From Echinarachnius parma (lineage: Eukaryota; Echinodermata; Echinoidea; Clypeasteroida; Echinarachniidae): DNA of 64,000 nucleotides. Numbering within the stretch: the stretch's first letter is position 1; the number at the start of each line of letters is the position of its first letter. Position numbers and translations under genes: made by a program. Below the pieces are notes generated by a model. That model worked only from the letters and a program-made list of their open reading frames with translations. It did not search any database and had not been told where the DNA came from. This document shows positions 44,025 through 55,189 of this stretch, piece by piece. Location of the stretch: contig JBAMJV010002105.1 in NCBI GenBank assembly GCA_037951105.1, positions 62,001 through 126,000 on the forward strand, read 5' to 3'.

Positions 44025-44900
44025 AAGCAATGCATTTCGCACATCAACTAATGCGTTTGCCATTGAGAAATGAAACTGATTTTAACTCCTTGAGTGCCAA
44101 GCTTGCATTTTTGCACCACACAATGCAGGTACATGCCATAAAGCTGTAATATCCCTGGCACTCAAAGTGTTTAATAGCACTACAGATAAAACTACCCAAC
44201 AAACAAACTTGCATCTATGCGAAATGCCATTTACAAGTTGAGGTGTGAATACATTAAAACATGCAATTGAAGTGCTTCTTAGCAATCAACTAATGCATTT
44301 GCTACTGATGAATGAAATTGATTTTCAATACCACCAAAAATGAAACTACCCAAAACACAAACAGGTCAATACATTTGCCTGTATATGGATATATGCACAA
44401 TTCCATTTACTGTAGGTTAAAATAAATTCACCACCTAGGTCCAAACCATGCATTTGTAGCGGTTTATTTCACACATCAACTAATCAATGCATTTACCATT
44501 GGAAAAAACAACTAATGTTCAATAGCACAAAAAATGGAAGAACCCAAAACTCAAACAAGGCAATACATTTGCTTACATATATGCAAAAAAACAAGTTCAT
44601 TCACAACTATCTAGGTGTAAATAAATTCACTACCTAGTGACAATTAAACCATGCATTTGTAGCAATTCTTTTCACATATCAGCTAACTAATGCATTTACC
44701 ATTGAAAAATAAAACTAACGTTCAATATCACCAAAGATGAGAATACCCATAAATAAAAACGATCAATACATTTTGTTACAAAACACAAATCTGCCATTTA
44801 CAACTGTATGGGTGTAAACAAATCCACTACGTAGTGTCAACACGCTTTTAAAATCAATACAGCATGTATTAGCATCTGGACCTTTACATTCTCATGATAA
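44025..44900 (+). repeat. Decayed tandem array, about 180-bp units
   Basis: Four to five units share CATGCATTTGTAGC, TTTCACACATCAACTAATG, CATTTACCATTGAAAAAT, ATACATTTGC and AATTCACTACCTAGTG. Divergence is moderate, with many small indels. Confidence 0.75.
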
Positions 44901-44927
44901 TCAATAGTTTGTTTTACCTTTCCATAC

Positions 44928-45675
44928 ACAGTACCATAAAGGTGTTGACACTCGCTCACTTCTTTGATTGAATGACAACACAGCTAAAAGTTGACATTTT
45001 CATGGACTGAATTATGCAATAATCGAATGCCCCAATACTTGTTTACATAATATTTTGAAAACACTGGTCATTGAGATGAAATTATACGATTTTAAGCGCC
45101 ACGAAAATTGGCCTTTTCTATGCCTGTGTCCGCTCGGTTAGGCTCGCCATTGACTTTGTACATGTGTGAACTCTCTCGCGTTTTCTGTCGGTTACGTGCA
45201 AAGTCAATTACTGAGTGGATACCAGGATACATAGGAACTACGCAAGCCTCCCTTAAGTTTATTCATTATCCCGTTTCCGGGATTATTTGTTATTTACGAT
45301 ACTTACTAGTGTCGTGCTAAGATCCTGAGCTACCACGCCGTGATTCCATTCCGCCTCTAAAATCAATAGGTGATATTTCCGACACAAATCAGAAGATGGT
45401 CTAAAAAAGTGACGCAAATTTCTAGAAACAAGATATCCGCGAGCTACATTCATCTTGTTGCAAAGAACTGTCTTTTTTCCCCTTTAAATTTAACGTAATG
45501 ACTTGAACTTTTGGGGCTGCATTCCGAAAATAGAAAACATCGCGCATATGCTTGCACGGCGCGCGTACTGCGCGCAGTAAGTAAGTAGGTCACTTTTTAG
45601 GGGTGAATGTTGTGCATAATCTGCCTCGGGATGGGAGAAAAGGGCGCGCGGATGCCAACACTTTTATGGTACAGT
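44928..45675. mobile_element. Element T, GTACCATAAAGGTGTTG ends, CpG-rich interior
   Basis: Left CAGTACCATAAAGGTGTTGA and right AACACTTTTATGGTACAG are inverted partners. The roughly 750-bp interior is CpG-rich, unlike the neighbourhood (GCGCGCGTACTGCGCGCAGT near 45558). The 70-codon frame at 45108-45320 has no domain. No target duplication was found; the CpG content may reflect its age or origin. Confidence 0.65.
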
Positions 45676-45769
45676 GGGTATAGAACATCGATGGTCGTTG
45701 CACATTAATTGCGTTCATTTTTGTCATTAGTCAAACATGTCTTTTAATCATTCATAGCAGATACCTGTC

Positions 45770-45912
45770 TAACCTGCCTTTATATACTGGCTACCAAAAG
45801 TGGTCCCCTGAAGAGAAAATTGTCTAATGGAACCTGTCTACAGGTTGTCTGTCTTGTTTCTCTTTATATATGGTCACTTAGGTTGTCACTATATACAGGT
45901 TTTACTGCATGT
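45770..45912 (-). mobile_element. MITE V-like, copy 2
   Basis: ACCTGTCTAACCTGCC at the left and ACTATATACAGGTTTTACTG at the right. The interior GTGGTCCCCTGAAGAGAAAA and GGTCACTTAGGTTGTC resemble the V family. Ends imperfect. Confidence 0.6.
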
Positions 45913-46062
45913 TCATGTGTTATCTCTTTTTTTCTTCAAATTATTACTACTGATGCTAATAATTGATTTAAGTGTTCCTAATGTGTTCTCAAACTTCAAT
46001 CATTATCTTCTTGGTCATTACCATCCAATAATAAGACTACCATCTGTATATATATATATATA

Positions 46063-46253
46063 ACCGAAGCTGTATGTATTAGTTCACTTCTCGCTTATAT
46101 ATATATGTTCTAACTAATACTTGAATCACTCTATTGTGATCCAGCTGAAGTAAAGGCGGCTTGCATTGTTCGTAACTCCTTCCCCATGAATACTTGAGTA
46201 CAAAGGGCCGAGAGATTGGCTTGCCAATGACCTGAACTGGATCTGTCTTTAAT

Positions 46254-46285
<32 letters not shown>

Positions 46286-46855
46286 CAGTATACAGTGCCT
46301 TTTTTCATTTGGAGGATTAAAGGGAGGAACAATGCTTATTAAGCTACGCCTATTATTCTTCCTTCTCAATCATTTATGATTATTCTTTGCATTATTTAAA
46401 TATTGGAAGAAACCAAAGCTGTATGTATTAGTTCACTTTTCGCTTATATATATATGTTCTAACTAATACTTGAATCACTCCTTTGTGATCCAGCTGAAGT
46501 ACAGGCGGCTTGCATTGTTCGTAACTCCCTCCCCATGAATTAATTGAGTACAAAGGGCCGAGAGATTGGCTTGCCAATGACCTGAATTTGGATCTGTCTT
46601 CAATCACACGGTCCCCGTGGCCTAGTGGTTAAGGCGTCAGCGTTCCAAGCTGGAGACCCGGGTTCGAGTCCTGGCGGAGACCAATTTTTCGACCAGTGCC
46701 TTTTTTCATTTGGAGGATTAAAGGGAGGAACAATGCTTATTAAGCTACGCCTATTATTCTTCCTTCTCAATCATTTATGATTATTCTTTGCATTATTTAA
46801 ATATTGGAAGAAACCAAAGCTGTATGTATTAGTTCACTTTTCGCTTATATATATT
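46063..46855 (+). repeat. Tandem duplication, two full units and a partial third
   Basis: Units start at 46063, 46412 and 46813 with ACCnAAGCTGTATGTATTAG. They run through TTCGTAACTCC, GTACAAAGGGCCGAGAGATT, GGATCTGTCTT and AGTGCCTTTTTTCATTTGGA, then AAGCTACGCCTATTATTCTT. Unit 1 has a (TA)n tract where unit 2 carries a tRNA-like gene. Confidence 0.93.
46611..46682 (+). tRNA. tRNA-Gly(UCC)-like gene
   Basis: The cloverleaf is complete. Acceptor GTCCCCG/CGGAGAC has one mismatch; D-stem GCCT/AGGC; anticodon stem TCAGC/GCTGG with loop GTTCCAA gives anticodon TCC (46644-46646). T-stem CCGGG/CCTGG encloses TTCGAGT. A TTTTT Pol III stop follows at 46685-46689, and both internal promoter boxes are good. 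The acceptor mismatch and a C discriminator base are unusual for a working Gly tRNA, so a recently decayed or atypical gene is possible. It lies inside a tandem unit whose sister copy has a TA microsatellite at the same place. Confidence 0.82.
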
Positions 46856-46859
46856 TATA

Positions 46860-47640
46860 TCCCTTCTATGAATATTCATGAGTATTCTAGAACCGTGATT
46901 GGTCAATTGGGGCTCTCACAATAAAGATTATTTTAACTATAAATCTGAAATCGGGGAATATGTTTCACTATCTTTGCCGATAGCAGAAATAGCAGGAAAA
47001 TAACGTTATAGATCATATTGCCCGTAGAGATGCGTGTAATAACAGCTTCTCTGCGAGCGGAGGTCTTGTTTTAGCTTGCGAAAGATGCTCGACAAGATTT
47101 CCCAAAGAGTAATTTAAAATGAAATACAGAATATTTTCACCCGTGAATATCAACAAGTTCCACAAAATATTCTAGAGATGCATTTCATGTATAACATGGC
47201 TGATTTCGAAGTAAACAATTTCGAAAATGGTGCACATTTTGCATCGTTGTCCTTCCATGGTCGTGACAGTAATTCATTTAATTTCATTTCATTTCATGTA
47301 ATGTATGTAATGATATGTACGAATAGCTATTTTCCCATTCAATTACACACGTCTGTATAATAAGCGGGTTAATTATTCACTTTGATGCGCGCGTTTTGCA
47401 TTTGTGTGCGCATTAGTTGTTAATGCGCGTAACCATGAATTGAAAGATAGCGCAATACGCGCTCTGTGCCAGGACTATTGCGCTAAGGGGGCCAGTGTCA
47501 CAAACAGAATATAGTGCAGTGATGGTTCTATGATGAATGGTTTGTTTTCCTTTATAATACTTAAGTTTAATTGAAATCATTTATTTGTGCGATGATTATA
47601 ATCATGCGAAGGATATAGAGCAAACAGAAGGGATATAAAA
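46860..47640. other. Unassigned spacer
   Basis: No repeat or gene assigned. A CpG-richer patch near 47385-47470 (GATGCGCGCGTTTTGC, TAATGCGCGTAACC) has no accompanying frame or element ends. Confidence 0.35.
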
Positions 47641-47813
47641 CAAATATACCAAGCTTTTAGTTCAAAAGTATAGTGGAATTATATATCTTCGGAGGGACTG
47701 GCATAGTTACTATTTTTGTCCTCGGGGCTTCGCCCCTCGGAAAAAATAGTTCTATGCCAGTCCCTCCTCTGATATATAATTCCACTATACTTTCTCACAG
47801 CTTGGTATATTTG
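47641..47813. mobile_element. Fold-back element P with TCGGGGCTTCGCCCCTCGG core
   Basis: Outer CAAATATACCAAGCT ... AAGTATAGTGGAATTATATA ... GGAGGGACTGGCATAG pairs with CTATGCCAGTCCCTCC ... ATATATAATTCCACTATACT ... AGCTTGGTATATTTG. The centre is a second strong hairpin. Same layout as the fold-back at 9770-9941. Confidence 0.92.
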
Positions 47814-48418
47814 TATAATATACAGTATATGAAAAGACTTAGACAATTGCATAAATTATTATACATCTTATAAACTCTAGCGGGCAACATCCAAAGTAAT
47901 TGTATGTACCCTCCAAGTCCTTTATTAAACTAAATGTATCCATTTTTAGAAGAACTTTTAATATTGAAAATCATTTTTATAAAACTTGCGAATCTATAAT
48001 AACTAACAATGTTGATATTTATTTATTCAGTCTTCTTTAAAAACACAGGGTAGCCCCATTCAGTGCCACAAAAGCCTGCTTTACAAGAGGGCCTTGATAA
48101 TGTTACCAAACTTACCATCAATGTTTTTCCATGAACATAATTTGAGTATTTAGATCTCCAATCAGAGAAGTAAAAATGTTCAATCTCTCTGCTAAATCTA
48201 CAGCCAAGACACATGAACATTATCAACATTGACTGGAAGTGTACACTCCCTAAATGAACTAAATATAGCAACTGCTAGATTATAACCCTGCATAGGTATA
48301 TATATAATTATCAATGTTTCTATCAACATTGTTAATTATGTTGCCATTAATTAGCCATAAATGCTACTTCATGTTATCAATGTTTAATTGGATTTAAATT
48401 CAAAATATTTGTGCATTT
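47814..48418. other. Unassigned spacer
   Basis: Some repeated ATCAATGTTTnTATCAACAT text near 48310-48395. Otherwise nothing recognised. Confidence 0.35.
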
Positions 48419-48496
48419 AACCCCTTGACTACGGGAACCGGGTGGGTTATGTACAAAGTCTATGGGGATTTCAGAAACTTGAAGGGAACGGGTTAA
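48419..48496 (+). repeat. Single R2 unit, CCCCTTGACTACGGG subtype
   Basis: AACCCCTTGACTACGGGAAC to GAAGGGAACGGGTTAA, a complete isolated unit with TTAA at both ends, as if an R2 unit can itself be dispersed. Confidence 0.88.
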
Positions 48497-48719
48497 ATTA
48501 ACTTATTATGGCAAATCGCTTTTAAAGAGCGGTAGGAAACAACTTATCAATCTGCTCGCCAAATCTACCGCCGTTTTCAGCAAGCATTAAATTGATGTAC
48601 ACTATCTAATGCTCATTTATAGACATGCATCCCTTAACAGCTAAATATAGACATTAATTTGTGGATTCCACTTTTGCGTACATGTGTCATTCACGCTGGA
48701 AGATGATATTCAATCCGTA

Positions 48720-49718
48720 AATGTAAATTCTCCATCTGATTTTGTCACAGGCCATTAGTTTGATCAATCTAATCAGAAAGGCATTGACTGACACAAGCCC
48801 ATTTCTCTGTAATGATATTGCCCATTTCACATTAACGTGCTAGGATTTAAGCTGTTTCCATCTGATCATGTCACAGACCATTAGTTCTATCAATCTAATC
48901 AGAAAGGCATTGACTGACACAATCCCATTCCTCTGTAATGATATTGCCCATTTCACATCAACGTGCTAGGATTTAAGCTGTTTCCATCTGATCATGTCAC
49001 AGACCATTAGTTCTATCAATCTAATCAGAAAGGCATTGACTGACACAAGCCCATTTTACTATGAAATATAGACCGTTTCACATTAATGTGCTAGGATCTA
49101 AGCCATTTCCATGTGATAACAGCACATACAATATCAGTTATATCACTCTCATCAGAAAGGCACTTGAGCCCATTACTCTATACATTATTGCCCGTCTCAC
49201 ATCAATGTGCTAGGATTTAAGCCGTTTTCATCTGATGATGTCACAGACCATTAGTTCTATCACTCTCATCAGAAAGGCATTGACACAAACCCATTTCGCT
49301 ATGAAATATATATAGCCTGTTTCACATTGATGTGCTAGGATTTAAGCTGTTACCATCTGATGTCTCGGACCATTAGTTATATCAATCGAATCAGAAAGGC
49401 ATTGGGGGCCATCTACAAAGTATGCACGCACAAGGGGGGGGGGGGGGGTTCACGCTGATGCGTATGCTGTATTCAACCACATACAAAAAAGGTGCGTACA
49501 GGGGGGGGGGGGGGGGTGCTCAATTTCAGACAAAACATTGCGTACGTACTTTGTACATGGCCCCTTGACAAAAACCCTTTGCACTATAAAATATAGCCCT
49601 TTTCACATCGATTGGCTAGGATTTAAGCCATTTCCATCTGATGATATCATAGACCAACTATCACTCTCATCAGAAAGGTATTGACACAAACCCATATCAC
49701 ATCGATGTGCTAGGATTT
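48720..49718 (+). repeat. Tandem array, about 123-bp units
   Basis: Seven to eight units share CCATCTGATnATGTCACAGA, CCATTAGTTCTATCAATCTA, ATCAGAAAGGCATTGACTGA and TTCACATnnATGTGCTAGGA. The first three are most alike. The array is interrupted by MITE O at 49405 and by MITE J copy 2 at 49719. Confidence 0.93.
49405..49564. mobile_element. MITE O, GGGGCC ends, TSD TTG, with two poly(G) runs
   Basis: A 160-bp element. Left GGGGCCATCTACAAAGTATG CACGCA; right TGCGTACGTACTTTGTACAT GGCCCC. TTG lies on both sides (49402-49404 and 49565-49567), where the array normally reads GGCATTGACACAAACCC. Poly(G) tracts at about 49434-49448 and 49501-49516 follow ACGCACAA-type and GCGTACA-type words. Confidence 0.9.
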
Positions 49719-49950
49719 CCCTGTCGGAAAGAACACACTCATCCACAGTGTGAACACAGTGTGAACACACTGTGTTTCACAGTGTGGACCTCAATGTTAA
49801 ATTTGACCGTTTTCACAGTGTGAAAACCAACTCACACTGTGAACACACTGTGACCACACTGTGACCACACTGTGACCACACTGTGACCGCACTGTGAGGG
49901 CACTATCGTCACAGTGTGAAATTGTCTGCGTTCACAGTGTGTATCTCAGC
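49719..49950 (+). mobile_element. MITE J, copy 2 (right end missing), CACAGTGTGAA motifs
   Basis: It begins CCCTGTCGGAAAGAACACAC inside the 123-bp array and runs through repeated CACAGTGTGAACACA and ACACTGTGACC words. TTCACAGTGTGAA occurs at about 49813. It stops after TATCTCAGCAATTTC, where copy 1 continues. Compare 62025-62372. Confidence 0.9.
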
Positions 49951-51129
49951 AATTTCTGGTCTTTGAACAACAATTGCCCCTTTTTTATTATTACTGAATA
50001 ATTTTGCAGGCATATATTTGTCCCAATTCAATTGCCATGGTAACAAAGAGCTGTGACCTTGAATTAATTGCATGATATTTAAATGACCAAGCAGTTTGTG
50101 TGGCTGCATGTCTTAAGGTTTCAAATAAATTCAAAGAAACTAATCGCTTTCCATAATTCAAGTCCAACTTTAAGTGGAAGTTCAACTTAGAATCTTTGTG
50201 AAAAACCCACCTGGACTATATTTGGACCAATGCAGAGAAATAATTACTTTTTGGTGTAAAACGGGTCTATGACTCCATCCACGAAAAGCAGGTCAAGTTG
50301 ACTGGGTGAGTCTTCCTTGGGGAAAATTAATCAAACTATATTATATAAGTGCTATGAAATCTGTTTGATGCGATTCAGATTGGAGCTACAGTTATATGAA
50401 ATATATATATTACATGCTTGAACTGCTTGAAGGGCAAATTTGTAGCGAAAATTTACCTCATTTTGTTTAGTGTTGTTGTTGTTTATTTAATGTAATGCAA
50501 CAGTGTCGCACCCCCCCCCCCCCCCCCCCCCCCCATCCCCCATCCCCCGAGTACTGGGTAAATGAAAAGGAATGTTCATTTAACTCTATAACAGTAAGAA
50601 TGTATTGGCCCAGTTTAGATCCATTACCTTCATATCTGGGACAACCGATTACTCTATATAGCTATAATTTGAATAAGTATGGAGACGTAAAATGAACAAG
50701 TCAATAAACTACTACTATTTTCTGTCCTTGAATAATTGTATATTCTTTTTAAATCTTCAATTATCTTCTGGATCCTCAAGTTTTAATACATTATTATTAT
50801 TTTTTTTTTTTGCAGATCTTTATCTTCCAGTTTCTCCAGACTGAATGATCTTAATGGATCTAAAATATCACTTCATTGCTCAAGATTTTAAAGAAACTTA
50901 AAAGATTTTAGAATATTGTTCAGTGTATAAAGTATTTCATTTGTATCTTCCAGTTTCTCCAAACCATTCAAATGGAGAAATGGTATTTCCAAAAACTGCT
51001 GTTAAGATTGAACTGGGAATTGCAATATCTAGCACAAAACCGACCAGTTCAAAGACCTTACAAATTGAAACATTATCAAATTGCCTCGATCCTTACTCTT
51101 AATAGGGAACCAGTCAAATTAGATGTCTA
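49951..51129. other. Spacer with poly(C)
   Basis: A C-run lies at about 50511-50534 (with CATCCCC after it). The 66-codon frame starting in it has no domain. CTTCCAGTTTCTCCA is repeated near 50827 and 50947. Confidence 0.45.
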
Positions 51130-52440
51130 GGATCTAAACCATGTACCAAGCGATAACATAAACACAATTAAGGGAACGGAAATAAGTCCAAATTTGGAGA
51201 CCGGCTAACAAGCTTGTCAAACATAATTGCTCATTCCAGACATCATATAAAAACACAAAATTGCACAAATTTGTTTTGGACCTTCTGCAGCTGTTTTCTC
51301 TTTACTTTTCCACACAAAGTATATGACTTTAAACCACTCTAATGCATAAATACCAAAAAAGCCCAACAAAATATTCAAGGAAGATATGAAAACATAAAAC
51401 TTTCTAATTTGTCTCGCACTTAAATTAATTCCTTCTCCCCATATTTCGTCTCTAAAACAGGTTCATATGCTGCATACGTTTATTGAATGCACAGCACATG
51501 AAAGAGAAGACTCAAACATAATGGAAAGAATAGTATACACTCTCCATGTAAAAACCAGAACAATCTCAATTACAAATGGAATATGACGGATGTACCAAGC
51601 GATAAAATAAACTGAATCAGAAAGAAATCAGTCTAAAATTGCCTGATCAAGTAGGAACAAAATTGGTTTGGAATATGACCATGTACCGAGCTACAACATA
51701 AACACAATCAAGAATGAAATGAGTCAAAATTTGCACAAGGATGAACAAAAGTAGTCTGTAATTTGACTAGGGCTGAGTCAAATCAGATATTTTGATATCC
51801 GGATATGAGCCGAGTAAAAACGGACGGATATCGGATATATCCGAAATGGATAATATATCCATATTCATATATTTCTGGTCAGTTTCCCTATATGTTTGAA
51901 TGAAGTGATTATATCAACAGCAAAATGGGTCAAAATTTGCACCAGAAGTTGAAAAAAATTAGTCTGGAATTAAACTGGAAGTGATTATATAAACACCATC
52001 ACCACCAGCGAAATGATTCTTAATTTGTACCTAAGTATAAACAAAATTAGTCTGGAATTTGACCATGTACCAAGCTATAACATTTAAACACAATAAAGAA
52101 AAAAAAATAGTCTGAATTTGCACAAGAAAAATGAACTAAATTAGTCTGGAATTTGACCATGAAACAAGCGATAACATAAACACAATTAAGAACGGAAATG
52201 AGTCCAAATTGGGAGACTGGATGACAAGCTTGTCAAACATAATTGGTCATTCCAGACATTTCAAAACACAAAATTGCAAAATTTGTGTTGGACTTTCTAC
52301 TGCTATTTTCTCTTTACTTTTCCACAAAAGTGTATGATTTGAAAGCAATATAAAGCTTAATTTTGTTCAAAAGTGAAACATAATTATTATAGACTTATGA
52401 AAACATAAAAGTGGTCAATTTGTCTCCATATTGCCTATGG
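51130..52440 (+). repeat. Decayed array with a long-range duplication
   Basis: The block ACCAAGCGATAACATAAACA ... GACAAGCTTGTCAAACATAA ... TTCTCTTTACTTTTCCACA at about 51140-51345 recurs at about 52158-52335. Between them several shorter units repeat TAGTCTGGAATTTGACCATG, AACACAATnAAGAA and GTCnAAATTTGCAC. Confidence 0.8.
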
Positions 52441-52936
52441 GAACGTGCTGGGTCCTGTATCTATAGCTCTGTTGGGATATTGCAAAATCTACTAGCTTCC
52501 AATGAACAAGAATATGTTATGAAATTGAATGCACACTTGCACATCACATGAAAGAGAAAATTCAAACAACGGAAAATACCACTCTTCATATAAAAATTAA
52601 AGACAATTTCCTACACATATTTCCTTCTTTGTGTCCTCTATGAACAACTAAAAATGGTAAAATTTAGAGTTGCAAGCATCTCATGCAATAATCCAGGCTC
52701 AATTGTTTTGTTAAATTCTTTATTTTCTAGAGCTATAAAAACATCCCCAGGCAATTACGCATTTAAAGTGTAATGGATCACTTTGGGTTTCCCCATAAAA
52801 AAAAAACACAAAATGTACATATTTGTCCATAGTCACCTTTTCAAGTTGCCTATAAACAAACTGCTGATGGCAATACATAAAGTTGAAAGCAGCCACATGC
52901 AATACACAATGAAGTAATGGACTACACCGGCCTTCC

Positions 52937-53105
52937 CCTAATGGACCGGTCAGATATCAACGGATATTGGAAACGTATGCCCAACGAATAGACAATTTGC
53001 GAAATTAAATTATCCGGTGATGAAAGTCGTCTCCATTGTACAAAACATAGAACAACGTACATCACCGGACAAGGAACGGACAAGAAACGTATAGAACCTA
53101 TAAAG
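52937..53105. mobile_element. MITE I, copy 2 (right end missing)
   Basis: TGGACCGGTCAGATATCAAC, GTATGCCCAACGAATAGACA, ATTATCCGGTGATGAAAGTC and AACAACGTACATCACCGGAC follow copy 3 order. It stops near AGAACCTATAAAGG. Confidence 0.78.
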
Positions 53106-53236
53106 GCATGAAGTATGAAGTTAAATGCAGCATTAAAATACAATGCAACGTGGCATGTGATAGATCTCTTGGGGCTTCCCTTAAAAACACAAAATTGTCA
53201 ATTTCTGAATTCCATCTTTTTTACAAATTCTCTATA

Positions 53237-53425
53237 TACCGTATTTGCTGGTGTATTAACCGCACCTTTTTTCAAAACAAAAAAAAAAAAGAAAAAAAGG
53301 GGTGCGGTTAATACACGACCGTATTAACCTCACTTTTTTAACCTCCCTTTTTTTTTTTTTTTTTTTTTTTTTTTAGGGGGTGCGGTTAATACACCGGAGC
53401 GGTTAATACACCGACAAATACGGTA
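53237..53425. mobile_element. MITE G, copy 2, TA target
   Basis: TA then CCGTATTTGCTGGTGTATTA, and TAATACACCGACAAATACGG then TA. The right arm contains two tandem GGTGTATTAACCGC-type words. The A/T-run lengths differ from copy 1. Confidence 0.9.
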
Positions 53426-53764
53426 ACAACTTTCCCATGGCAACATTATACGTACAATATAACGTGGCATGTAATGGATCTTGTGAGGCTTGCCTTAAAA
53501 GCACAAAACTGTGAAATCTGTCCTCAGTTTTGTCCCATGGCAATAAGTTGAATGCAGTATTATACAATACAAAGTGAAACACAATGGGGATCTGGCCTTC
53601 CAGTAAAAGCCCTAAATTGTCCAATTTGTCCTTATATGCCCCCTTTTATATCCCCTAAAACAACATTTCATTGAGGATGCATATTAAGTTGCGAACAAAG
53701 AGCATCAAATAAAAAGATATTTTCTTTCGTGGCCAGAGGCACATGGGCATGTAAAGTGCAAGTC

Positions 53765-53971
53765 TTAAAGGGGTCTAGTAAAATTGTCAAAATCCGTGCA
53801 AAATCAGTGCAATGAGTTAGCGAATACCACATACTCGGTCATATGACTTTCATTCACCATGGATTTTTCACACATCACTCCTCAGTGGACATATCAGAAC
53901 ACATAAATATATTTTTTATCAACCATTTGCCAGTTTTTGCACAGCACAACAAAGTTATGAGATCCCTTTAA
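53765..53971 (+). mobile_element. MITE family A, copy 10 (shortened)
   Basis: TTAAAGGGGTCTAGTAAAAT to AAGTTATGAGATCCCTTTAA, 207 bp, with TTAA on both sides and the central third absent. CCATGGATTTTTCACACATC is intact. Confidence 0.85.
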
Positions 53972-54107
53972 AGCTTTATTAGATTTACATTGTAGTCTTG
54001 CTTCTATACTGTGTAAAACCAAAATTAAAGCGTCAACCTATCAGGACTGGCCCCCAAAATACTCAGGCTGTATTCAGGCTGTGGTCATTCTAGGAGGTCT
54101 ATTAGGA

Positions 54108-54115
54108 ATGTATAG
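54108..54115 (+). repeat. Target-site duplication ATGTATAG (left)
   Basis: Exact 8-bp match to 55670-55677, flanking the hAT-like element. Confidence 0.93.
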
Positions 54116-54508
54116 CAGTGTTGTGTGACTCGAGTCCGTTTTTGCCGGACTCGGTCTCGGACTCGGACTCGAAGGTTCATGACTCGGACTCGGACTCGGA
54201 GTCGGGGCCCGTGACTCGATGACTCGGCGACGAGTCCGACACGAGACCGGGGAATTTTGGCGCTAATGCAGTTCGTATCCAAACGGATATCTCGTTTCCA
54301 CTCGCCGAAATTTCATCAAAATTTCACGCAATATTTTCAAACTTCAGCCACATCGGATCACGGAGTAGTAGTCCACTGCCTGCCCTGGACTGTCTTCCGT
54401 GTTTCTACTTTTGGAGGAAGTTCTTTCACAGCTTTTATGTATCAATCAGAATCAATATACCATTTTATTTATTTATGTTTTCTATTTTTTTTAATTTTAT
54501 AGATATCT

Positions 54509-55109
54509 CAAAGGGATAGTTGGGTTTTGAGGGCGCTACACAAAATAATGAATCTGTTAGAAAATGAAAAACTGAGTGTCAAATTTGAAAGAGCATTCCA
54601 TTTTAATGGCAGAATAAACTTTATTTGATAAAAATCGGTTCAGAAACGGCTGATATAACCATAAACATATCCATTTGTAATAAATGTGGGGCCCCACAAG
54701 TATTCAATAATTTTGGACTAGCCGTTAAAATTTGTTTCAAAATGCTTCCTCTTTTCAAAATTGTTCAAAGGAGGTTTTGAGATATTTGCTGATGTAATGT
54801 TTCGTTGAAATGGTGATTATATAGAGAGATCTCTATATAATCACCATTTCAACGAAACATTACATGCACAATATCTTATTTAAAATGGTTTAAATAAATG
54901 CGTTTTTTAAAACGCCCTCTTTAGTTTAAACAGCTCTTTTTAATGATAATAGGCATTGAAACTTGGTCGTTTTTAATTGTTAAATTCCTTTTGAGCATGG
55001 TTGAATTATAACTATTATGTTTGTAATGTAATGGTGCAGGTTTTGGTTACTAAAATTAAGTTTTTACTAAAACTGTACTCTCTCTACCAGAACTCAACTA
55101 TCCTTTTAA
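54509..55109 (+). mobile_element. MITE family B, copy 2, nested in the hAT-like element
   Basis: Starts AAAGGGATAGTTGGGTTTTG and ends ACTCAACTATCCTTTTAA. Landmarks are as in copies 1 and 3. The centre differs because its right-arm sequence has been duplicated in inverted form (54791-54864). On both sides the host has a TTCTTTCACAGCTTTTAT duplication (54421 and 55171). Confidence 0.92.
54791..54864. repeat. Perfect 36-bp inverted repeat, 2-nt spacer
   Basis: ATGTAATGTTTCGTTGAAAT ... ATATAGAGA at 54791-54826 is exactly inverted at 54829-54864. In MITE B copies 1 and 3 only the right arm (with substitutions) exists. The left arm is an inverted copy made after insertion, or in this lineage. Confidence 0.97.
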
Positions 55110-55189
55110 CCTAGGCCGGTCAATGGTTTCGCAGCGAGTTCTGCAGCAATTTTCGAAGGGGAAGGAACTTCTTTCACAGCTTTTATATA

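Larger units (their letters stand above)
52700..53640 (+). repeat. Decayed tandem array interrupted by two MITEs
   Basis: Four units share ATGGCAAnnnnnTTGAATGCAG, ATACAATGCAACGTGGCATG, TAATGGATC, GGGGCTTCCCTTAAAAACAC and AAAATTGTCnAATTTGTCC. MITE I copy 2 and MITE G copy 2 each lie inside a unit. Confidence 0.82.

Noticed and set aside
45108..45320. CpG-rich 70-codon frame as an exon
   Set aside because: It lies inside element T between inverted ends. CpG richness is a property of the element and no domain is recognised.
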